From Candidatus Kerfeldbacteria bacterium (GTDB lineage Bacteria > Patescibacteriota > Patescibacteriia > PEXW01): a DNA stretch of 7,998 nt. The stretch covers positions 1 to 7,998 of the forward strand of contig CAIPSZ010000142.1 in assembly GCA_903867845.1 (NCBI GenBank). Reading direction: 5' to 3'. Positions 1 to 6,278 of this stretch are shown in pieces (positions within the stretch are counted from its first letter, which is position 1; every line of letters begins with the position of its first letter). Under the pieces are notes generated by a model, which was given only the letters and a program-made list of their open reading frames with translations, was not told the DNA's origin and ran no database searches. The translations under genes and the position numbers were made by a program.

Positions 1-1790
1 CGGGGGTAGTGAAAGTGACGCCAGCGCATGATCCAACGGACTGGGAACTTGGCCAACACCATAAGATAAAAATTCTCCAAGTCATTGGGGAAGACCATCG
101 CATGACAAAACTTGCCGGAAAGTATGCTGGCATGTTAGTTACGGAAGCGCGTGATGCAATCGTCGCTGATCTTAAAGCCAAGGGTCTACTGGTGAAAATC
201 GAGTCGCATGCTTCAAGTGTTCCTCTTTGTGATCGCTGCGGCACGGTCCTACAACCACTCTTGTCCAAGCAGTGGTTCATGACAATGAAACCTTTGGCTA
301 AGCCAGCCATCGCGGCGGTGAAGTCTGGAAAAATTCAAATCATCCCCAAGCGCTTCGACAAAGTGTACTTCCACTGGATGAACAACATCCGCGACTGGTG
401 CATCTCTCGCCAGCTGTGGTGGGGCCACCAAATTCCGGTGTGGTACTGCGTCAATGAAGCTAAGAAGGGCTGTAAACCAGTCGCATCAGTCACCGAACCA
501 AAACAGTGCGCGACGTGTAAGGGTGTTCACTTCGTGCAGGATCAAGATACTTTAGATACCTGGTTTAGCTCGGGCTTGTGGACCTTCTCCACGCTTGGCT
601 GGCCCAAGGAAACGAAGGACTTAGCGACCTACCACCCCACGAGCGTGATGGAGACGAGCTGGGACATCCTGTTCTTCTGGGTGGCGCGCATGATTATGTT
701 CTCCCTGAAGTTCCGCAAGGAGGTACCGTTCAAGACCGTGTACATCCACGGCTTGGTACTGGATAAGAACGGCAAGAAGATGAGCAAGAGCAAAGGTACG
801 GGCATTGACCCGCTCCCCATGGCTGAGAAGTACGGCACTGATGCTATTCGCTTGTCACTTATTCTTGGCACAGCTCCTGGCCAGGACTTCCGCTTGAGCG
901 AGGAGAAAATTGCCGGCTACCGCAACTTCATCAACAAGCTCTGGAACATTGGCAACTTCGTGGACCGGCAGGAGAGCTCCCACCACCCCGCCCTTCGGGC
1001 ACCCCTCCTCAGGCAGGAGGGGAGGCGTGCCAAGGTGAAGACCCTCTCGCTAGCGGACAAATGGATTGCGGAGCGGACGGATTGGTTGATTGCCGAAGTG
1101 ACCAAGAATTTGCAAACCAACAAGCTCTCGGAAGCTGGCCAAGCTCTGTACGACTTTGTGTGGCACGAACTGGCAGACTGGTACGTGGAAATCCAAAAGA
1201 TCCAGCCAAATACGGCGCAGCTCATCGAGAGCTACGAAACCGTGCTCAAGCTTCTCCACCCGTTTGCGCCGTTCGTAACTGAGGCTCTTTGGGAGAAGCG
1301 CCATGGGAAGGCGAACAAGGACATGCTCATGATTCAGGCGTGGCCAAAGGCAAAGTCGCAGAAGAACGTTGCGACGAAGCAGTTTACGAAGCTCCAAAAC
1401 TTAGTTGTGGCGCTACGTAATGCTAAAGCGTTGCATAAAGTGCCACCTCATGAAAAAGTTCTCTTCTCGGTACGTGGAACCGGGGAGAAAAAAATGCGTG
1501 AACAAAAAGACATAGTGGAAATGCTCGCACGGGTAACACTAGGACCAGACGCAAAAGGCCCGGGCAAAGCTGATGGTCATGAGGCTGGGGTGAACTTTTG
1601 GATTCGCCTTGCGAAGGCTTCACCGGTAGTATCACAAAAAGAAATTGAGGGTCTCAAGCAGTACATCCAATCACTCGAACACAAGCTCGCCAACGCGAAC
1701 TTCACGAAGAATGCGCCCGCAGCGGTGGTGGAAGGGGAGCGGAAGAAGCTGGCAGAGGCAAAGTTAAAGCTTAACCAACTCACAAACTAA
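1..1790 (+). CDS. valS: Valyl-tRNA synthetase, C-terminal two thirds (5' end outside window)
   Basis: Class I aminoacyl-tRNA synthetase that charges tRNA-Val with valine in the cytoplasm. The frame is open to the window edge and reads TGVVKVTPAHD, so the GTG at 9 is an internal valine and the HIGH motif lies upstream. Numbering from that valine: end of the editing domain with TPAHDPTD (about 4-11), a Cys pair C74/C77, the catalytic-domain run DWCISRQLWWGH (129-140), further cysteines C147, C155, C167 and C170 that may bind zinc, DTWFSSGLWTFSTLGWP (183-199), the KMSKS loop (257-261), the anticodon-binding domain (about 300-480) and a C-terminal coiled-coil arm (about 540-593) containing a FTKNAPAAVVEGER-type motif typical of ValRS. 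The linker between the catalytic core and the anticodon domain carries an unusual palindromic insertion (residues about 323-341). The gene ends in TAA, 2 nt before the next gene. Identification is secure. Confidence 0.97.
   Translation, partial: GVVKVTPAHDPTDWELGQHHKIKILQVIGEDHRMTKLAGKYAGMLVTEARDAIVADLKAKGLLVKIESHASSVPLCDRCGTVLQPLLSKQWFMTMKPLAKPAIAAVKSGKIQIIPKRFDKVYFHWMNNIRDWCISRQLWWGHQIPVWYCVNEAKKGCKPVASVTEPKQCATCKGVHFVQDQDTLDTWFSSGLWTFSTLGWPKETKDLATYHPTSVMETSWDILFFWVARMIMFSLKFRKEVPFKTVYIHGLVLDKNGKKMSKSKGTGIDPLPMAEKYGTDAIRLSLILGTAPGQDFRLSEEKIAGYRNFINKLWNIGNFVDRQESSHHPALRAPLLRQEGRRAKVKTLSLADKWIAERTDWLIAEVTKNLQTNKLSEAGQALYDFVWHELADWYVEIQKIQPNTAQLIESYETVLKLLHPFAPFVTEALWEKRHGKANKDMLMIQAWPKAKSQKNVATKQFTKLQNLVVALRNAKALHKVPPHEKVLFSVRGTGEKKMREQKDIVEMLARVTLGPDAKGPGKADGHEAGVNFWIRLAKASPVVSQKEIEGLKQYIQSLEHKLANANFTKNAPAAVVEGERKKLAEAKLKLNQLTN
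981..1031. repeat. Palindromic repeat element inserted in frame in valS
   Basis: The segment contains two adjacent hairpins. The first is GCCC-TTC-GGGC (990-1000). The second pairs CCCCTCCT (1002-1009) with AGGAGGGG (1015-1022) across a 5-nt loop; an alternative register pairs GGCAC (998-1002) with GTGCC (1027-1031). It is much more GC-rich than the flanking valS sequence and encodes His, Pro, Leu, Arg and Gly residues unlike any conserved ValRS block. It sits in the variable linker between KLWNIGNFV and LSLADKW, making that linker about ten residues longer than I recall for E. coli ValRS. Dispersed palindromes of this general form occur in many bacterial genomes, and Rickettsia palindromic elements are known to insert in frame in genes. 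No second copy is visible in this window, so mobility is inferred. The exact borders are uncertain. Confidence 0.6.
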
Positions 1791-1792
1791 TT

Positions 1793-2842
1793 ATGCGCGA
1801 CTACTATCGTCGAGGAGATGATCCTGAAAGGCAATTCTTCCGACACCGCGAGACGAGTGGTAACGAGACGTTCGACAAGGAGATTGTGAGCCCGTGGCGC
1901 AAGCTTCGCCTGCGCGAGGCATCGTTTGGGAACGGGAAGCCCTACAGCAACGAAGAGGTGGAAGCAGACCTTGCCTACGTGCGCGAGAAAGAAGAGCACC
2001 AGTTTACGGGCGAACGCGAGGGGGAAGCTGCCACGCAAATGCACTACGGAACCATGGAGGGTATTGCCTCGTACGATTGGTTTGGACCCGATGCGGAAGT
2101 CGTCCCGACGAGCCGCTACGATGACATCCGCAACGGAGTAGACTTTGCCGTCGTCTTCACCGAAGAGGATGCCGAACCGGTCATTCTCGCGGTGGATGCA
2201 ACCACAACAGAAGATACCGTAACGCTTGGCGGAAAAACCGAACGTGCGCGGGCGGACATTGCATTTGGCAAACTTGCAACCATAAAATATTTCAATACGC
2301 CCGGCAAGCTCGATGGGCAAATTCCTAAACCCGGTGAAGTCAGTGTTCCGCGGGTGGTTATTGGCGCCAACGCGGAGAACGCCAACGAGCTCACCAAAAC
2401 TTTTGCGAGCGCACTTGAAAAGGGTGGCAAGCGCGCACTCGGCGAGCACCGTATCCAGCACGCGCTGCTCATGGAAGCGGAGGGCCAGCTACATGAGCAG
2501 CTTGCGGATGCAATTGCCGCCTTGAGCAAACGCTTCGACGTTCGCCACGAACCGCCGAAAATTCTCGAGGTGTTTGGCGCGTGGGAGCGCGAGTTGCCGG
2601 AGGACGTTGAAACCACAGGTATTCCAGAAACGGCGTACGAGAAACTCCAGCATCTCTTGGAGAACGATGCCGAGCGATTGTCGCTGGTGAGTGAGTCGTG
2701 GGCGAAGAATGTACAAGTGCTCGCCAAGGCGCTGATGAAAGTGGGCGCGGTGCGAAACGAAAAAGGTGCCGGAGAAAATCCAGACACCTTCACAAAAGAT
2801 CAAACGATTCAAGCACTCAAGCACTCGCGTCGGGCGGCGTAG
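1793..2842 (+). CDS. Conserved hypothetical protein, possible CPR-associated family
   Basis: Soluble 349-residue protein of unknown function with no signal peptide or membrane segment. The N-terminal 90 residues are highly charged. A more ordered core (about 106-192) reads TSRYDDIRNGVDFAVVF, then ILAVDATT, a lysine at 148, GKLATIKYF (159-167) and VPRVVIGA (185-192). A helical C-terminal half follows, including HALLMEAEGQLHEQL (about 223-237). I associate the YDD..NGVD / AVD.T / GKL..IKYF / PRVVIG pattern with hypothetical proteins common in Patescibacteria; this is recollection, not a search. The spacing of acidic residues and lysines loosely resembles a degenerate PD-(D/E)XK fold, but the E-x-K step is not present, so no function is assigned. 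The ATG lies 2 nt after the valS stop with no Shine-Dalgarno, which suggests translation coupled to valS. It ends in TAG and overlaps the convergent small gene by 26 bp. Confidence 0.85.
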   Translation: MRDYYRRGDDPERQFFRHRETSGNETFDKEIVSPWRKLRLREASFGNGKPYSNEEVEADLAYVREKEEHQFTGEREGEAATQMHYGTMEGIASYDWFGPDAEVVPTSRYDDIRNGVDFAVVFTEEDAEPVILAVDATTTEDTVTLGGKTERARADIAFGKLATIKYFNTPGKLDGQIPKPGEVSVPRVVIGANAENANELTKTFASALEKGGKRALGEHRIQHALLMEAEGQLHEQLADAIAALSKRFDVRHEPPKILEVFGAWERELPEDVETTGIPETAYEKLQHLLENDAERLSLVSESWAKNVQVLAKALMKVGAVRNEKGAGENPDTFTKDQTIQALKHSRRAA

Positions 2843-2993
2843 CCAAGCGCTTCTTGCGCCGGCGTTTGCGTTCCTCGGCAGTAGAATGAAAGTGTACGGT
2901 TGAACCAGTGGGGGTAACCACCGGTACAGTTACCTTTTTGGCAGGCACTTTTTTGGTGCCCGCATCCTTGTGGGCCTTTTTTGTATCCTTCAT
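2817..2993 (-). CDS. Small lysine/arginine-rich hypothetical protein
   Basis: Predicted 58-residue, strongly basic protein of unknown function. The N-terminal third is lysine-rich (KK doublets at 5-6, 14-15 and 19-20), the middle is a Val/Thr/Pro/Gly segment (VTVPVVTPTGSTVHF), and the end has an arginine/lysine cluster, ERKRRRKKR, which would suit nucleic-acid binding; that role is inference from composition. The frame stays open up to 3050, but I chose the ATG at 2993 because AAAGAGGTG (2998-3006, read on the - strand) lies 4 nt upstream of it as a good Shine-Dalgarno, and a candidate promoter sits further upstream. The stop is TGA, 26 bp inside the end of the converging 349-residue gene. 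It is short, lacks a recognised family and could be spurious, but the start signals are better than those of most neighbours. Confidence 0.5.
   Translation of the reverse strand: MKDTKKAHKDAGTKKVPAKKVTVPVVTPTGSTVHFHSTAEERKRRRKKRLATPPDASA
2913..2939 (+). terminator. Possible rho-independent terminator for the valS operon
   Basis: GGTAAC (2913-2918) pairs with GTTACC (2929-2934) across a 10-nt loop and is followed by five T. It lies about 70 nt after the stop of the 349-residue gene, a suitable place to end that transcript. A second, weaker hairpin (GCCC 2958-2961 with GGGC 2972-2975) is followed by six T (2977-2982). Both lie inside the oppositely oriented small gene, whose lysine codons produce T runs on this strand, so the resemblance may be partly a by-product of coding. 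Confidence 0.35.
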
Positions 2994-3033
2994 CGGGCAC
3001 CTCTTTGGTTTGATGTTGTTATACGTCGAAAAG

Positions 3034-3069
3034 CTGTGGAACCCTACCAAACACAGGGGTTTTTGTCAA
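3034..3069 (-). promoter_or_regulatory. Candidate promoter for the 58-residue basic protein
   Basis: Read on the - strand, TTGACA (3064-3069) is a perfect -35 box. It is followed by a 17-nt spacer and TAGGGT (3041-3046) as a weak -10. Transcription would start near 3034, giving a leader of about 40 nt that contains the Shine-Dalgarno at 2998-3006. A better -10-like TATAAC at 3017-3022 has no matching -35. Confidence 0.45.
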
Positions 3070-3079
3070 GGCTCTTGAC
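3065..3079. promoter_or_regulatory. Inverted repeat formed by back-to-back -35 boxes
   Basis: GTCAAG (3065-3070) and CTTGAC (3074-3079) form a perfect 6-bp inverted repeat around a 3-nt centre. Each arm supplies most of the -35 box of one of the two divergent promoters, so polymerase binding on one strand should affect the other, and a dimeric regulator could occupy the site. The operator role is inference. Confidence 0.4.
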
Positions 3080-3107
3080 TGCTGCACAGAAGGACTATAC
3101 TTACCCA
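3075..3107 (+). promoter_or_regulatory. Candidate promoter for the 71-residue protein
   Basis: TTGACT (3075-3080) as the -35 and TATACT (3096-3101) as the -10 are separated by 15 nt, slightly short of the usual 16-18. Transcription would start near 3108, leaving a leader of about 40 nt with the strong Shine-Dalgarno at 3131-3141 upstream of the TTG start. Confidence 0.55.
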
Positions 3108-3130
3108 CCGAAACAAGCCCTCAAATTGCT

Positions 3131-3141
3131 AAAGGAGGTGA
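3131..3141 (+). promoter_or_regulatory. Ribosome binding site that decides the TTG start at 3147
   Basis: AAAGGAGGTGA is almost fully complementary to a standard 16S rRNA 3' end. The GGAGG core ends 8 nt before TTG at 3147-3149. It shows that the organism keeps a functional anti-Shine-Dalgarno even though most genes here lack such a site. Confidence 0.8.
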
Positions 3142-3146
3142 GAGCC

Positions 3147-3362
3147 TTGCAAACGCAAACTTCGGTGACTAAGCAAACCCAGGCCGAGTTCGATGAAAAG
3201 CACCAGCTCGCCATGGGTCTGCTGATGGATGTGAAAATCAACACACCAAAAGGTTATGCTTATTTGAAGAGCCGGTTGTTCAAAGGGAAAGCGCAACTGC
3301 TTGAAAATGGACGATCGCTAAGTATCATCATCGACGTTGATCCGGAATCAAAAGGAACTTGA
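3147..3362 (+). CDS. Small hypothetical protein, TTG start with strong Shine-Dalgarno
   Basis: Predicted 71-residue protein of unknown function; I do not recognise a family. The frame is open from 2970, but AAAGGAGGTGA (3131-3141), close to the ideal anti-16S complement, sits 8 nt before an in-frame TTG at 3147, and a promoter lies just upstream, so I place the start there. The sequence has a Thr/Gln-rich N-terminus, then an apparent helix (about 13-28, EFDEKHQLAMGLLMDV), a basic middle (KGYAYLKSRLFKGKAQ) and a hydrophobic strand LSIIIDVD near the end. No membrane segment or signal peptide is evident. It ends in TGA about 20 nt before a bidirectional terminator, so it is probably its own transcription unit. 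The strength of the ribosome site contrasts with the weak or absent sites at neighbouring genes and suggests high expression. Confidence 0.7.
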   Translation: MQTQTSVTKQTQAEFDEKHQLAMGLLMDVKINTPKGYAYLKSRLFKGKAQLLENGRSLSIIIDVDPESKGT

Positions 3363-3376
3363 CCCATGCAACCGCC

Positions 3377-3416
3377 AAAAAATAGCCGACTACCATGGAC
3401 TGGTACTCGGCTTTTT
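3377..3416. terminator. Bidirectional rho-independent terminator
   Basis: AGCCGA (3384-3389) pairs with TCGGCT (3407-3412). After a C-C mismatch, TACC (3391-3394) pairs with GGTA (3402-3405) around a 7-nt loop. On the + strand a T run follows (3412-3416). On the - strand the A run at 3377-3382 becomes a six-T tract. The hairpin lies between the converging 71-residue gene and pilB. The pilB stop codon (3415-3417) falls within the T run on its side. Confidence 0.85.
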
Positions 3417-5094
3417 ATTCCGCGACCTCGAACACTTCGTTGACCGTCGTCACGCCGTCCAGCGCTTTCAGTAATCCATCCTGCACCATGGTTACCATAC
3501 CTGCCTTCTGCGCGATGATGCGAATGTCGTACTCTGACACTTGGGCGGAGAGAATGATCTTTTCAATCTCACTATTCATGGTGAGCACTTCGTAGATGCC
3601 AATGCGCCCCTTGTACCCAATGCCCTGGCACGATTCGCAACCCTTGCCTTTGAAGAACGTGAGCTGGTCCAGGTTTGGCTTCTCTCCACTGGATGAGGGA
3701 ATCGCCTTCAATGCTTCCAGAACCCGTGTCTTCGTCTCGTCATCCAAGGTCATGGGCTCTTTGCAATCCTGGCAAATGCGGCGCACCAAGCGCTGCGCGA
3801 TGATGGCGTTCATGGCCGGGGCGAGTAAGTACGGTTTGACACCTAAGGAGAGCAGGCGCGGAATCGCGCCCGCGGCATCATTCGTGTGGAGCGTGGAGAG
3901 CATGAGGTGACCGGTGAGCGCGGCGTTCGTGGCAATCTCGGCTGTCTCGCCATCGCGGATTTCCCCAACCATGACCACGTCCGGGTCCTGGCGCAGGATG
4001 GAGCGCAAGCCTTTGGCGAAGGAGTAGTCACCGGTCTCGTCAATTTGGCTCTGGTTCACGCCAGCCAGGTGGTACTCAATTGGGTTCTCCAGGGTGATGA
4101 TGTTCGTGTCTGGCGTGTTCAGCTGCGTGAGGAAGGCGTACAGTGTGGTCGTCTTACCCGAGCCAGTCGGCCCCGTGGTGAGGATCATGCCGTTTGGCCG
4201 AATGACCTGCTTCTTGATAAGTGCCAGGGCTTTACCGCGCATGCCCAGGTCATCCAGGCGAAGGCCAACGGAGGAGGACATGAGCAAGCGCATGACTACG
4301 CTCTCGCCATAGGCGGTGGGGAGCGTGGACGTACGAACGTCGATAGTGTCATCATCCAAATAGATGGTGAACCGGCCATCCTGCGGGCGAGCGTTAATGT
4401 TGAGCTTGAGGTGGGCCAGGAGCTTGATGCGGGAGTTCACCTTCTTCCAGCTGGTGGAGGGGAGACGCGCCACTTCGTGGAGCACGCCGTCAATGCGATA
4501 CCGAACCTTCACGTCCTTCTCCTCGGCTTCCACGTGGATGTCCGACGCGCGGCTGATGATGGCGCCGGCAATGAGCAGGGTAATGATCTGCGTGAGCGAC
4601 ACCTTGCCGATTTGATCGGCAATGTCTTTGATGGAGTGAATTTCCCGCTGGAAGGTCTTCAGGTCCTCGGCGCTCACCTGGACGCCAGCGGTGAACTTCT
4701 TCACCTTTGGTACGGCTGCATAGAGCTTTGCCGCCAGCTCGTAGCTGTGCGGCGAAATGAGGTAGGGCGCCACGTTCGCCTTCAGGTCAGCGGCCAGATT
4801 TTCCATGAGCGCCAGCACGTGCTCGTTGGATGGGTCCACCGAGCCAATGCGCAGCTCATTATCCTGGTAGAAGAAGGCGAGCGTCTGCAGTTCCTTACTG
4901 ACCGCCTCCGGGACGAGCGTGAGTGTTTCGGGACCAATGGGAAAACCTTTGAGGTTGATGTACCCAATGCCAAGTTCCTCCGCGTGACGTTGGACGGATT
5001 CCTCCTGCTCTTTCAGTTTAATTTCGGTCATCTTGTCCCGAAACTTTTCCTGCGATTCAGCCGAAGCGACTTGCAAGTGAGGGGTGTCTGCCAT
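3415..5094 (-). CDS. pilB: Type IV pilus assembly ATPase PilB (GspE/PulE family)
   Basis: Hexameric cytoplasmic ATPase that powers extension of type IV pili, used in many bacteria for attachment, motility and DNA uptake. The 559 residues match the usual PilB length. Order: an N-terminal MshEN-like domain (about 25-130), the family block SDIHVEAEEKDVKVRYRIDG (184-203), Walker A GPTGSGKTT (308-316), the Asp box around TLENPIEYH (334-342), Walker B around RQDPDVVMVGEIRDGE (368-383), the His box TGHLMLSTLHTND (394-406) and a zinc-binding tetracysteine C441/C444 plus C486/C489, which separates PilB/GspE from the retraction ATPase PilT. All catalytic motifs are intact. The gene lies 29 bp downstream of the DHH gene but has its own extended -10 close to the ATG and no Shine-Dalgarno. 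Other pilus genes (pilT, pilC, pilins) are not in the window. GspE of a type II secretion system is the alternative name. Confidence 0.95.
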   Translation of the reverse strand: MADTPHLQVASAESQEKFRDKMTEIKLKEQEESVQRHAEELGIGYINLKGFPIGPETLTLVPEAVSKELQTLAFFYQDNELRIGSVDPSNEHVLALMENLAADLKANVAPYLISPHSYELAAKLYAAVPKVKKFTAGVQVSAEDLKTFQREIHSIKDIADQIGKVSLTQIITLLIAGAIISRASDIHVEAEEKDVKVRYRIDGVLHEVARLPSTSWKKVNSRIKLLAHLKLNINARPQDGRFTIYLDDDTIDVRTSTLPTAYGESVVMRLLMSSSVGLRLDDLGMRGKALALIKKQVIRPNGMILTTGPTGSGKTTTLYAFLTQLNTPDTNIITLENPIEYHLAGVNQSQIDETGDYSFAKGLRSILRQDPDVVMVGEIRDGETAEIATNAALTGHLMLSTLHTNDAAGAIPRLLSLGVKPYLLAPAMNAIIAQRLVRRICQDCKEPMTLDDETKTRVLEALKAIPSSSGEKPNLDQLTFFKGKGCESCQGIGYKGRIGIYEVLTMNSEIEKIILSAQVSEYDIRIIAQKAGMVTMVQDGLLKALDGVTTVNEVFEVAE

Positions 5095-5100
5095 GCAGGC

Positions 5101-5109
5101 AGTATACCA
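5101..5109 (-). promoter_or_regulatory. Extended -10 promoter of pilB, predicted leaderless start
   Basis: On the - strand, TGGTATACT (5109 down to 5101) is an extended -10 (TG, one base, TATACT). Only 6 nt separate it from the pilB ATG at 5094, so transcription would begin at or next to the A of the start codon. No Shine-Dalgarno and no clear -35 are present. The same layout, with nearly the same motif, occurs before tsaE. Confidence 0.55.
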
Positions 5110-5123
5110 CTCACGTACCGCGT

Positions 5124-6272
5124 TTAGGTATTCGGCATGGCTTTTGCCAGCTGGTCCACACCGACGCGTAGCTGGACTTCCGCATCGGCGATGCTCCCAT
5201 CTGGCGTGTGCCAGGAGAACGCGTGCGCCATACCCACGGGCTGCTGGCTAGCGTAGATTTTAAGACCGTTCACCGATCGATTGGTTTGAACGAGTACGGT
5301 GATCCCACCAGTCGGTGCTTCGTACACAACCGCCATGACCAGCGCGTTCGGCGTGTTCGCCATGAGCTCGTCGAGGACGCCGGGGAGCGCCTCGGGTGTG
5401 GCGCCTGCCCGTTCAAAGTCCGCACGGTTCAGCACTGCCCACACCAAGCCTCCGTCATCGGTGGAGCGCAGGCGAGCCAACGCGCGGCCCCAGAGCTTGA
5501 GGATCGCAAGCGACTTCATCTGGAAGAGGTGCTTTACAATGTCGTCACGCCGCGCGCCAGCAGCAATGAGCTCGGACGCCATGGTGAGCGCTTTGGGGGT
5601 GACCGAAGGATTCTGGAAGCTCTTCGTCTTGGCGATAATACCCGCAAGGAGTGCGGTGGCGACGTCATTCGAGAATGCCTTGCTATCCATGCGCTTCAAA
5701 AGGTCCGCGACGATCTCAGCGACGGATGTTGCCACGAGGTCCACCACGTTTACCTGACCGAAGTGTTCGTTGGACGGGCTGTGGTCGATGTTGATGATGG
5801 GTGTGGCGTAGAAGAACTCGGCGTTCTTCTCGAAGAGCAGCCCAAGGTGCTCCAGGTCCTGGCAGTCCAAGGTCACCGCGCAGTCGAAGTTCACCGGGGT
5901 CGAGCTTGTGGTCACGTCCTTTGCTGCGTACGTACCTGCTTTTGGGGTGAGCAGAATATTGAGCTTGCCATCAACCGTGTCGTACGAGAGTTCAGAAATT
6001 GGTGCCTGGCGCGTGTCCACGCTTATCACGAACTTCGCCAAGGACCCTAGATCCGTGGTAATGCCGCCCGCTTTTGGTAAAAATGCGTGCGAGGATGGCA
6101 CGTCGTTGCTGGCAGCAGCGAGTATTACTTGCTTGCCCTGCTGGCTGAGGGAGAGGTGCAAAGCAACGCCACTCGCCAGCGCGTCGGTGGTGAGCACTTG
6201 GGGTAAGCACAGGAGGATGGACTGCGACTTCTTGAGGAGGTCGGCGGCTTGGTGGAGTGGAGAATTTTCCAT
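5124..6272 (-). CDS. DHH/NrnA-like phosphoesterase homologue with degenerate active site
   Basis: The 382-residue protein aligns in layout with DHH-family NrnA proteins, which are Mn-dependent enzymes degrading short oligoribonucleotides or pAp. Recognisable blocks: a motif I region LTTDALASGVALHL (27-40), VTLDCQD (133-139), NIDHSPSNEHFG (161-172), then VNVVDLVATSVAEIVADLL (174-192), AGIIAKTKSF (210-219) and a C-terminal DHHA1-like part (about 270-380). Compared with family consensus, the first Asp of the PDxDA-type motif is Thr28, the second His of DHH is Ser165, the Asp of the later DT motif is Lys215, and the GGGH loop of DHHA1 is missing. D30, D136, D163 and H164 remain. Catalysis is therefore doubtful; it may be a regulator or a diverged enzyme. 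The ATG at 6272 follows a candidate promoter and a GGAGGG about 14 nt upstream. The fold assignment is fairly secure, the function is not. Confidence 0.8.
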   Translation of the reverse strand: MENSPLHQAADLLKKSQSILLCLPQVLTTDALASGVALHLSLSQQGKQVILAAASNDVPSSHAFLPKAGGITTDLGSLAKFVISVDTRQAPISELSYDTVDGKLNILLTPKAGTYAAKDVTTSSTPVNFDCAVTLDCQDLEHLGLLFEKNAEFFYATPIINIDHSPSNEHFGQVNVVDLVATSVAEIVADLLKRMDSKAFSNDVATALLAGIIAKTKSFQNPSVTPKALTMASELIAAGARRDDIVKHLFQMKSLAILKLWGRALARLRSTDDGGLVWAVLNRADFERAGATPEALPGVLDELMANTPNALVMAVVYEAPTGGITVLVQTNRSVNGLKIYASQQPVGMAHAFSWHTPDGSIADAEVQLRVGVDQLAKAMPNT

Positions 6273-6278
6273 AAGTTT

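Noticed and set aside
9..11. GTG as the start codon of the first gene
   Set aside because: The frame continues to the window edge and reads TGVVKVTPAHD, a conserved internal ValRS block; the true start and the HIGH motif lie outside the window.
2994..3050. 19-residue N-terminal extension of the 58-residue basic protein
   Set aside because: It crosses the candidate -10 region, and the Shine-Dalgarno AAAGAGGTG fits the ATG at 2993.
2970..3146. 59-codon N-terminal extension of the 71-residue protein
   Set aside because: It would run through the divergent promoter region and over the other gene's start, while a near-perfect Shine-Dalgarno precedes the internal TTG.
3886..5127. 413-codon open frame on the + strand opposite pilB
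   Set aside because: It lies antisense to a gene with all PilB motifs intact, has no recognisable domain or start signals, and has the His/Arg/Val-rich composition of a codon-bias shadow.
5208..6050. 280-codon open frame on the + strand opposite the DHH gene
   Set aside because: No domain, no promoter or ribosome site, and composition typical of an antisense shadow.
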